Positions 1 through 5,246 of a stretch of DNA of 14,089 bases are shown piece by piece. The first letter of the stretch is position 1. The number at the start of each line of letters is the position of its first letter. The position numbers and the translations under genes are program-made. Source of the stretch: Christensenella sp. UBA4379 (lineage in GTDB: Bacteria > Bacillota > Clostridia > Christensenellales > Aristaeellaceae). The notes below the pieces were generated by a model. It saw only the letters and a list, made by a program, of their open reading frames with translations, was not told the DNA's origin and ran no database searches. Location: contig DGRV01000078.1 of NCBI GenBank assembly GCA_002391225.1, positions 1 through 14,089 on the forward strand. Direction: 5' to 3'.

Positions 1-479
1 TTGGTGGCATGCGCGCCGCCGTTGAGGATGTTCATCATCGGGACGGGCAGGCGGTTGCCGCTGATGCCGCCCAGGAAGCGGTACAGCGGGATGTCCAGGC
101 TGGTGGCCGCCGCGCGGGCACAGGCGATGGAGACAGCCAGGATGGCGTTGGCGCCCAGGTTGCTCTTGTCCTTGGTGCCGTCCGCTTCGATCATCGCGGC
201 GTCGATGGCGTAAATATCGGAAGCGTCCATGCCCAGCAGGGTGTTGTTGATGACGGTATTGATGTTTTCGACCGCCTTCTGCACGCCCTTGCCCAGATAG
301 CGGGCCTTGTCGCCGTCACGCAGCTCGAGGGCCTCAAATTCGCCCGTGGACGCGCCGCTGGGCGCCATGCCGCGGCCGACGGTGCCGTCGATCAGCGTTA
401 CTTCCGCTTCAACGGTGGGGTTTCCGCGGGAGTCGAGAATCTCGCGGCCGATGACCTGTTCAATCTCCAGATAAGCCAT
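1..479 (-). CDS. eno: Enolase (phosphopyruvate hydratase), N-terminal part
   Basis: Enolase interconverts 2-phosphoglycerate and phosphoenolpyruvate in glycolysis; it is cytosolic and magnesium-dependent. The 159 complete codons read as a canonical enolase N-terminus: ILDSRGNPTVE at residues 14-24, the mobile active-site loop SGASTGE at 41-47, NLGANAILAVS at 107-117, and the start of the barrel with MMNILNGGAHA at about 148-158, which carries the conserved substrate-loop histidine. The gene runs off the window start, so about 270 residues of the usual 425-435 are missing. The start at 479 fits the family N-terminus and is preceded by AAAGGA at 493-488. It has its own promoter and a leader hairpin, so it is probably expressed independently of the upstream minus-strand gene. 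Nothing in the visible part looks damaged. Confidence 0.98.
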   Translation of the reverse strand, partial: MAYLEIEQVIGREILDSRGNPTVEAEVTLIDGTVGRGMAPSGASTGEFEALELRDGDKARYLGKGVQKAVENINTVINNTLLGMDASDIYAIDAAMIEADGTKDKSNLGANAILAVSIACARAAATSLDIPLYRFLGGISGNRLPVPMMNILNGGAHAT

Positions 480-504
480 GGGAATCATCCTTTCTGATTC
501 GGCG

Positions 505-528
505 GGATGGCGCTTTCCTGCGCCATCC
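505..528 (-). promoter_or_regulatory. Perfect hairpin in the enolase mRNA leader
   Basis: A 9-bp perfect inverted repeat, GGATGGCGC (505-513) and GCGCCATCC (520-528), with a 6-nt loop. It lies between the enolase promoter and its ribosome binding site, ending about 12 nt upstream of the AAAGGA. No U-tract follows on the minus strand, so it is not a normal terminator. It could stabilise the leader or affect translation; the role is inferred. Confidence 0.6.
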
Positions 529-584
529 AAAACAATTTGAATATGAGGGAAAAGCGGCGCTTGGTCCCTTTTCCCGCACGAAAG

Positions 585-612
585 ATTATAACATCCCGCA
601 TGGTTTTGTCAA
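585..612 (-). promoter_or_regulatory. Sigma-A promoter of eno
   Basis: On the minus strand, a consensus -35 TTGACA (612-607) and a consensus -10 TATAAT (590-585) are separated by 16 bp. The predicted transcription start is near 578, giving a leader of about 100 nt that contains the 505-528 hairpin. Both hexamers are perfect matches, fitting high constitutive expression of a glycolytic gene. Confidence 0.88.
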
Positions 613-677
613 GCGGTCAGAAAGCGGGAGAAACAGGCGTTTTTCTCGCCTTTCCCGGGGATTGTACTGAAAAACCA

Positions 678-3302
678 TCATTTCTGCGGGTTCAGGTGGT
701 CCGTGAGGCGTACCTCCACCGAGATCCGGCGATTGTCCTGCTTGGTAAAGATCAGCGTGCGCCAGGTGCCGTCCGCGTTCCGCACCCCGATCTTGGCGCT
801 GGCTCCCTCCGCCGCGCCAAGGTTCAGACGGACCTCCTCCCCGTTCAGGGAAAGGAAACGGCCGGTGTTCCCCCGGTCCGCCCGGGGCGTACCGCCCATC
901 GACACGGTAAATGTATCCAGCCTGGGGGGCAGGGTCAGGCTGGCGCCGTCCGCCGTCGCCCGGCCCTCCTGCCTGCTCTGGCGGGTGACGACGGAAAGCG
1001 TCACGCTGAGATTGGAAAGCATCTCCTGGGTCAGGCACCCCGCGTCCCCGCCGCCCTTTTGGCCGGACTCCTGGGGGCGCAGGGTGATGCCCGTGACGAG
1101 GCCCTCTTCCACCGTGACCGAGCAGCCGGAAAACAGCCCCTTCATCAGGGCCGTGAACCCTGCTTCATTCGGCAGCATCCGGGCAGATGTGTCCCCGTAG
1201 CTCCACGCGGAGGCCGCGCCGGAATCGGTCTTAAACAGGAGGCCTTCCCCGGTCAGATAGTCCATGGAGGGGACCAGGCGGTATGCCCCGTCCGTAAGGC
1301 CCGCCGGGGCGGCAAGGGCCTTTTTTTCAGTCGCCTCCGGGGCCGCCTGGACAGAAGTGCTGGTAGGAACTTCTTCCTCTTCCAGGAAAAAGCTGCTCAG
1401 CGGCTCATAGCCCATCGGGGCGACCAGTGCGTCCCAGTCCTCCGGCAGCCGGATCTCCAGGGTGACGGTGCCGCCGCCGGGCAGGACCATGAACTTGTTC
1501 CGCGCCGGGTCGCCGGCGATCAGGAAGGCCGTCTGCCCCTTCTGCATGGCGGCGATGGTTTCCATCTGCCCGCTTTCGGTCAGCCCCTCCAGCCACGGGG
1601 GCGTATCCGTTAAGGCCGCCTGCTCCTGCGGGTCGCGGAGCAGCTGCTCATAGTATTCCTCAAACGTATATTGCCCGCTCTGCGCGCTGCCAGTATTGGC
1701 CCAGTAATTGGCGTAGGCCCGCATGTACAGGGGCCTTCTGGCAGCGGCGATCAGGTCGTCCTCCAGGGCCTCTTTGCTCGGGTAGCCCTCCTTCAGGGCG
1801 GCGGCGACCGGCTCGGTCAGCAGCACCGTGCGCGGCACCTGGGGGTTCGTGTTGCCCAGGCCGTTTTGCTGCTTTTCGGTGATGTCGAAGGCCAGCAGCC
1901 GCATGATCTGCTCCGGGTCGTCCGTGGCGGGGGTGACGTTGTTGCCCCAGGAAAGAGCCGAGGCCGCGGTCACGGTATTCGTGTTCAGCGAATAGCCCTG
2001 GGAAGCGTGATACGGCGTCCAGCCCGCCCGCATACATGCCTCCTCGTCCTCTGAAAAGACGAAGGGGGGCAGATAGCCGAAGGTGCCCATGCGGTTTTCC
2101 TGCACATAGTAGCCGCCCAGGTTCAGCATCATCAGGTCGATGAAGCGGCCCAGGGCCTTGTTCACCCGTCCGCTGATCATGCCCTGGCCGCAGTCGATGC
2201 CCAGCTGGCGGGCGAGCGGCCCGTTCAGCCACGCGTAGGGCGCCCAGCCGTGGGTGCTGGCCAGGGGCCTGCGCCATTCCCTGTCGTTCAGGGCCTGGGT
2301 CAGCGCGACGCAGACGGGCGTCAGCTCCTTGGGCACCCCGGCCATCACCGCGTTGACCACGGCGGTATAGACCGTGCACTCCCGGTAGGCCAGCGGGTAC
2401 ACGCCCAGCGTTTCCTCCGCCGGATAGGGAGTGAAGCGCAGGTACTCCCGGACCGCCGCGTCCGTCGGCGGGACGACGGGCAGGCCGTCCGTCCACCCGT
2501 TGACCTGGCAGAACTCCTGCACCTCGTCAAAGGTGCCGGTATAGATCACTTCGTCATAAGGCCGCTTTCCGTCAGAGGCGTAGCGGGCCGCTTCCTCCTT
2601 CGTGATGGGCTCCGTCAGGGCCGGAACAATCTGCGGCCAGACGACTTCCCGGGTGTAGCGGCGCAGCTCCTCTTCCGAGTGGGAAGCAAAGGCCCCCGGA
2701 TATTCCGCCGTCCGCAGTACGGGAACGCCCCGGTTGACCCCGGTGGACCGGATCTGGGCGATGAAGGTGGGCGCACCGACGGCGACAGCGGGAATGCCGA
2801 TGTATTCGGCCGCGATGGCGGACCCGGTCTCCTTGGTGGTGCACAGGCCGCAGCCGCAGTTGCCGGCGATCACCGCGTCAATCTGAAGCTCCTGGAGGCG
2901 CTTTTGAAAGAAACCGGTCTGCGCGCTCTGGCCGAAGACGGAATAGGGGCCCGCGTTTCCGACCTCCTCAAACAGATAGATTTGGGCCGTCGGGTATTCG
3001 GACAGGATGCAGTTTTTGAGCTCCTCGTGCGTCACCGCGGCCATGAAGCTGCCGCCCACCAGGGCGATCTTCTTTCCCGCCAGGGTATCCAGCCGGGGCG
3101 CCTGCTCGATGCTCTCCACCGCGTGGTAGCCGACCGGCGACACGATGGCGTACACCGGCTGATTGTCCTCATTGACGGTGGGAATGGGGCAGAAATCCTC
3201 CCCGCAGTCCTCGGGAGAGGCGGAGGCAAAGGCCCCTCCCGCCCCGCTCAGCGCCAGCGTCAGGATCAGCAGCGCCAGAATCCCTCTTTTTCCTGCGGAC
3301 AT
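678..3302 (-). CDS. Exported UGSC-like redox protein with additional domains
   Basis: The protein has 874 residues. Residues 1-27 form a signal peptide (basic start, hydrophobic core, AFA-SA cleavage-like site). Residues about 50-235 resemble the UGSC family, which is related to the selenoprotein B subunits of glycine/betaine/sarcosine reductases. The family motif Sec-Gly-Ser-Cys appears here as C151-G-L-C154 within GNCGCGLCTT, so cysteine stands in for selenocysteine. Residues about 257-570 resemble a separate conserved domain that starts with GWTDGLPVVPPT (269-280) and has been seen with UGSC proteins. A Thr/Ser/Ala/Glu-rich linker (about 640-670) leads to a beta-rich C-terminus I do not recognise. 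The start is supported by CAGGAGG at 3319-3313. The reaction and substrate are unknown; a thiol redox role outside the membrane is inferred. It appears monocistronic, with 198 bp before eno. Confidence 0.8.
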   Translation of the reverse strand: MSAGKRGILALLILTLALSGAGGAFASASPEDCGEDFCPIPTVNEDNQPVYAIVSPVGYHAVESIEQAPRLDTLAGKKIALVGGSFMAAVTHEELKNCILSEYPTAQIYLFEEVGNAGPYSVFGQSAQTGFFQKRLQELQIDAVIAGNCGCGLCTTKETGSAIAAEYIGIPAVAVGAPTFIAQIRSTGVNRGVPVLRTAEYPGAFASHSEEELRRYTREVVWPQIVPALTEPITKEEAARYASDGKRPYDEVIYTGTFDEVQEFCQVNGWTDGLPVVPPTDAAVREYLRFTPYPAEETLGVYPLAYRECTVYTAVVNAVMAGVPKELTPVCVALTQALNDREWRRPLASTHGWAPYAWLNGPLARQLGIDCGQGMISGRVNKALGRFIDLMMLNLGGYYVQENRMGTFGYLPPFVFSEDEEACMRAGWTPYHASQGYSLNTNTVTAASALSWGNNVTPATDDPEQIMRLLAFDITEKQQNGLGNTNPQVPRTVLLTEPVAAALKEGYPSKEALEDDLIAAARRPLYMRAYANYWANTGSAQSGQYTFEEYYEQLLRDPQEQAALTDTPPWLEGLTESGQMETIAAMQKGQTAFLIAGDPARNKFMVLPGGGTVTLEIRLPEDWDALVAPMGYEPLSSFFLEEEEVPTSTSVQAAPEATEKKALAAPAGLTDGAYRLVPSMDYLTGEGLLFKTDSGAASAWSYGDTSARMLPNEAGFTALMKGLFSGCSVTVEEGLVTGITLRPQESGQKGGGDAGCLTQEMLSNLSVTLSVVTRQSRQEGRATADGASLTLPPRLDTFTVSMGGTPRADRGNTGRFLSLNGEEVRLNLGAAEGASAKIGVRNADGTWRTLIFTKQDNRRISVEVRLTDHLNPQK

Positions 3303-3339
3303 GCGTGTAAAACCTCCTGAAAAAAATCGTTTCTACATC

Positions 3340-3368
3340 ATTATAAACGTTCGGCCGGACGGAAATCT
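3340..3368 (-). promoter_or_regulatory. Probable promoter of the UGSC-like gene
   Basis: A perfect -10 TATAAT (3345-3340, minus strand) lies about 38 nt upstream of the start codon. The -35 position holds only a weak match (AGATTT or GATTTC at 3368-3362). A perfect -10 with a poor -35 fits an activator-dependent promoter, and the CRP/FNR-type dyad lies centred about 60 bp upstream of the expected start near 3333. Confidence 0.6.
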
Positions 3369-3384
3369 TCCTGTACTTTTTACA

Positions 3385-3400
3385 TGTCACAATATTGACA
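3385..3400. promoter_or_regulatory. CRP/FNR-family operator dyad, TGTCA-N6-TGACA
   Basis: TGTCA (3385-3389) and TGACA (3396-3400) are perfect inverted 5-mers separated by 6 bp, the half-site geometry of CRP/FNR-family regulators (TGTNA-N6-TNACA). The centre, 3392.5, is about 59.5 bp upstream of the predicted start of the minus-strand UGSC-like gene, close to the class I position (-61.5). It is about 57.5 bp upstream of the predicted plus-strand start. The regulator itself is not in the window. Confidence 0.5.
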
Positions 3401-3414
3401 CAATCCATATCCTG

Positions 3415-3443
3415 TTGCCTGCCGCCCAAATCCGCGTTATAAT
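3415..3443 (+). promoter_or_regulatory. Plus-strand sigma-A promoter upstream of the SH3 gene
   Basis: TTGCCT (3415-3420), a 17-bp spacer and a perfect TATAAT (3438-3443) predict a start near 3450. The first plausible gene downstream begins at 3953, so the transcript would have an unusually long leader of about 500 nt made almost wholly of structured repeats. Confidence 0.6.
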
Positions 3444-3552
3444 GGGAATGTAACGGGTTACTATTCGGTCTCCTTAATCACCATGACATACCTCAGCCTA
3501 TGCGGAGGGGGTGATCAGGGGGAAACTTCCCCCTGATGATAATCCGCAGCGG

Positions 3553-3618
3553 GTTGCGAAGGCCCGGAAAACTGTCCGGTGGACAGTTTTCACTGAGCAA
3601 CGGGCTGATAAGCCCTGG
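3553..3618 (+). repeat. Family A two-hairpin repeat, copy 1
   Basis: Hairpin 1 is AAAACTGTCC (3568-3577), loop GGT, GGACAGTTTT (3581-3590). Hairpin 2 is GGGCT (3602-3606), loop GATA, AGCCC (3611-3615). Flanks are AGGCCCGG at the 5' side and CTGG at the 3' end. Relative to copies 2-4 the hairpin 2 closing pair is T-A instead of C-G, a compensatory double change. It lies in the B2-B3 junction of family B copy I. Confidence 0.75.
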
Positions 3619-3728
3619 ACAATGTACGTCGCGAGGAGTATTTTTGCGGAGCAGAATATGCCTTGGGAAGAGAAGACTTACCCACTTCTGCGGAGCAAAA
3701 ATACGTTCCTTGCGGATTTGCCGCCCGG

Positions 3729-3795
3729 GGCTGTGAGGGCCCGAAGATTGTGCCAGTGGCACAATCTTACCGAACAGCGGGCCGGTAGGCCCTGG
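3729..3795 (+). repeat. Family A two-hairpin repeat, copy 2
   Basis: Hairpin 1 is AAGATTGTGCC (3744-3754), loop AGT, GGCACAATCTT (3758-3768). Hairpin 2 is GGGCC (3779-3783), loop GGTA, GGCCC (3788-3792). The unit begins GGCTGTGAGGGCCCG and ends GGCCCTGG. It sits in the loop of the B1 hairpin of family B copy I. Confidence 0.78.
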
Positions 3796-3833
3796 AGGAA
3801 GGGACGAGAGGCAAATCCGTAGGGGAAAGCGTG

Positions 3834-3900
3834 GGCTGTGAGGGCCCGGAGATTGTGCCGGTGGCACAATCTCACCGAAAAGCGGGCCGGTAGGCCCTGG
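3834..3900 (+). repeat. Family A two-hairpin repeat, copy 3
   Basis: Hairpin 1 is GAGATTGTGCC (3849-3859), loop GGT, GGCACAATCTC (3863-3873). Hairpin 2 is GGGCC (3884-3888), loop GGTA, GGCCC (3893-3897). It is nearly identical to copy 2, but the outer pair of hairpin 1 is G-C rather than A-T. It sits in the B0-B1 junction of family B copy I. Confidence 0.78.
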
Positions 3901-3952
3901 AAAGGGGACAGAGTCCCCGTCCCAGTAACTGTTTAATTTCGGAGGAATCATC

Positions 3953-4993
3953 ATGCGCAAAAGAACCGTCCTCTGTTTCACCGCCGCCCTGCTGCTGGGT
4001 CTTTTGCCCCTGCTGGCCTCGGCGGAGACGGTGCTGGACCTGAGCCAATATTCCATCGTCCACCTGGGAGACCGGAAGCTGGTCTACCAGGGCCCCGGCA
4101 AGGACTACTTCCGGGACGGCAGCGCCGGCGTCGGCGCGACGAACGACGTGCGCGTCTACGGGACCCTCGGCGACTGGATGATGATCGGCTATGTCTACAG
4201 CACCGACAATTTCCGCGTCGGCTGGGTGGAAAAGCCAACGTCCGGCATGGAAATCATTTCGCAGGAAGATGTCGGCGAGCTCTCCTTTGAATACGTCGTC
4301 CGCGCGGTCAACGACGACTGCGCGATGACCTACGACCCGGTCTTTGTCAGCGTCCGCTCCCTGGACCTGGAAAAGGGCGACAAGGTGACGCTCCTGTGCC
4401 GGCTCACAAAAAAATGGGTCTATGTGGAAGTCAGCATCAAGGGCAAGCCCTCCCGCGGCTTTCTCTACGCGGACATGCTCGCCGACGTTCCCGTGGCGGC
4501 GGACGCCGCCCCCCTGTCCCCCTCCGGCGCGGGCGCGAAAACCGTCATGAGGGACATGGCGGCCAAGACCCTGGAGGGCAACTACGCCGTCTTTTCCGGC
4601 CCAGGGGAAGGCTACAACCGCGCCCAGGGCGACCCTTACGCCGGGTTTGAAACCAAGGTAACCGTGCACGGCACCGAGGGCGGCTGGGCCCTGATCTCCT
4701 TTTCCCAGGACGGGGTAAAGCACTATGGCTATCTCCCCCAGAGCCTCCTGCCGAGCATGAAAAACGTCAAGGAAATGACCATTGACCGCGCCGCCTGCAC
4801 CGCGCTCACGGACACCCCCCTGCGCGACGCCCCCGCCCAGGCGGCCGCCTTTACCGCCCGTGTCCCATCTGGAACCGACCTGGTCTTCCTCTGCTGGAGC
4901 GACAAGCAAAAGGACTGGGCCCTGGTGGAATACGTTTCCGGCGGGGAGAAGGCGAGGGGGTTTGTGCCTGCTGATTGCCTGGAGTTGCAGTAA
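3953..4993 (+). CDS. Secreted protein with four SH3-like modules
   Basis: The protein has 346 residues. Residues 1-24 are a signal peptide (MRKR start, Leu-rich core, ASA-E cleavage-like site), so it is exported. The remainder reads as two copies of a two-module unit. Modules 1 (about 40-95) and 3 (about 208-265) share Y-GPG-Y and VxVxGT-GxW patterns: LVYQGPGKDY at 43-52 and AVFSGPGEGY at 212-221. Modules 2 (about 125-178) and 4 (about 285-345) share a TLLC/VFLC core, a KxW, and a final RGF-x-ADxL. This resembles bacterial SH3 domains that bind cell-wall peptides or glycans; there is no catalytic domain, so a binding or scaffold role at the wall is inferred. GGAGG at 3941-3945 supports the start. 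A family A repeat follows directly, and the next gene is also extracytoplasmic. Confidence 0.78.
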   Translation: MRKRTVLCFTAALLLGLLPLLASAETVLDLSQYSIVHLGDRKLVYQGPGKDYFRDGSAGVGATNDVRVYGTLGDWMMIGYVYSTDNFRVGWVEKPTSGMEIISQEDVGELSFEYVVRAVNDDCAMTYDPVFVSVRSLDLEKGDKVTLLCRLTKKWVYVEVSIKGKPSRGFLYADMLADVPVAADAAPLSPSGAGAKTVMRDMAAKTLEGNYAVFSGPGEGYNRAQGDPYAGFETKVTVHGTEGGWALISFSQDGVKHYGYLPQSLLPSMKNVKEMTIDRAACTALTDTPLRDAPAQAAAFTARVPSGTDLVFLCWSDKQKDWALVEYVSGGEKARGFVPADCLELQ

Positions 4994-5025
4994 GGGATTA
5001 GGGATTAGGCATTAGGCAATAGGGC
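4993..5025 (+). repeat. Heptamer tandem repeat (AGGGATT type)
   Basis: Seven-base units run head to tail: AGGGATT, AGGGATT, AGGCATT, AGGCAAT and a partial AGGGC. The array starts inside the stop codon of the SH3 gene and runs into family A copy 4. Confidence 0.75.
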
Positions 5026-5089
5026 TGGGAGGGCCCGGAAAACAGCACAGTGTGCTGTTTTCACCGACCAGCGGGCCGGCAGGCCCTGG
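5023..5089 (+). repeat. Family A two-hairpin repeat, copy 4
   Basis: Hairpin 1 is AAAACAGCAC (5039-5048), loop AGT, GTGCTGTTTT (5052-5061). Hairpin 2 is GGGCC (5073-5077), loop GGCA, GGCCC (5082-5086). The stem sequence of hairpin 1 differs from all other copies but stays fully paired. This copy is free-standing rather than inside a family B element and is bracketed by two heptamer arrays. Confidence 0.78.
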
Positions 5090-5115
5090 GAAGGACTGGT
5101 CGGCCCTAAGAAAAC

Positions 5116-5136
5116 ATTACGCATTACGAATTACGC
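5116..5136 (+). repeat. Heptamer tandem repeat (ATTACGC type)
   Basis: Three head-to-tail seven-base units: ATTACGC, ATTACGA, ATTACGC, followed by a decayed ATTTGAT. It has the same period as the array at 4993-5025 and a related core, on the other side of family A copy 4. Confidence 0.7.
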
Positions 5137-5154
5137 ATTTGATACTTCTCTCCC

Positions 5155-5184
5155 TTGAAATATTGCTCCTGTTTGGAGTATGAT
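5155..5184 (+). promoter_or_regulatory. Sigma-A promoter of the clostripain-family gene
   Basis: TTGAAA (5155-5160), an 18-bp spacer and TATGAT (5179-5184) give a predicted start near 5191. The leader is about 56 nt and holds a small dyad, ACGTG/CACGT (5186-5201), before the GGGAGG ribosome binding site at 5233-5238. Confidence 0.65.
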
Positions 5185-5246
5185 TACGTGCAGGAACACG
5201 TGCCGATACTGTTTTTAGAAACTGATTTTATTGGGAGGCTTCCACT

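Larger units (their letters stand above)
3501..3918 (-). repeat. Family B structured repeat, copy I, interrupted by three family A units
   Basis: Read on the minus strand, this matches the hairpin chain of copies II and III. B0 is GGGGAC/GTCCCC (3904-3918). B1 arms are 3713-3722 and 3810-3819 (CGGATTTGCC and complement). B2 arms are 3638-3647 and 3695-3704 (GTATTTTTGC and complement). B3 is the dyad 3514-3537 with 11-bp arms ATCAGGGGGAA. Compared with the uninterrupted copies, extra sequence made of family A units occupies the B0-B1 junction, the B1 loop, and the B2-B3 junction. No coding sequence with a ribosome binding site was found here, so this explains the gene-free stretch before 3953. 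Confidence 0.75.

Noticed and set aside
3395..3443. TTGACA at 3395-3400 as the -35 of the plus-strand promoter
   Set aside because: It is 37 bp from the TATAAT, far too distant; the TGACA is better explained as half of the dyad.
3483..3536. Possible 17-codon leader peptide (MTYLSLCGGG start) downstream of the 3415-3443 promoter
   Set aside because: No Shine-Dalgarno sequence precedes its ATG and half of it is the B3 hairpin; nothing suggests translation.
3729..3900. Family A as a known self-cleaving ribozyme (hammerhead or HDV-like) or an integron attC site
   Set aside because: Short resemblances such as CTGATA and GGGCCGG occur, but the conserved catalytic core or attC boxes are not present.
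3493..4056. Open reading frames across 3493-4056 on both strands, up to 187 codons
   Set aside because: They run through the hairpin repeats, lack ribosome binding sites, and encode repeated Arg/Pro-rich sequence mirroring the DNA palindromes. They are by-products of GC-rich repeats.
3553..5089. Family A elements as rho-independent terminators
   Set aside because: No copy is followed by a U-tract on either strand, and three copies are not placed after a gene.
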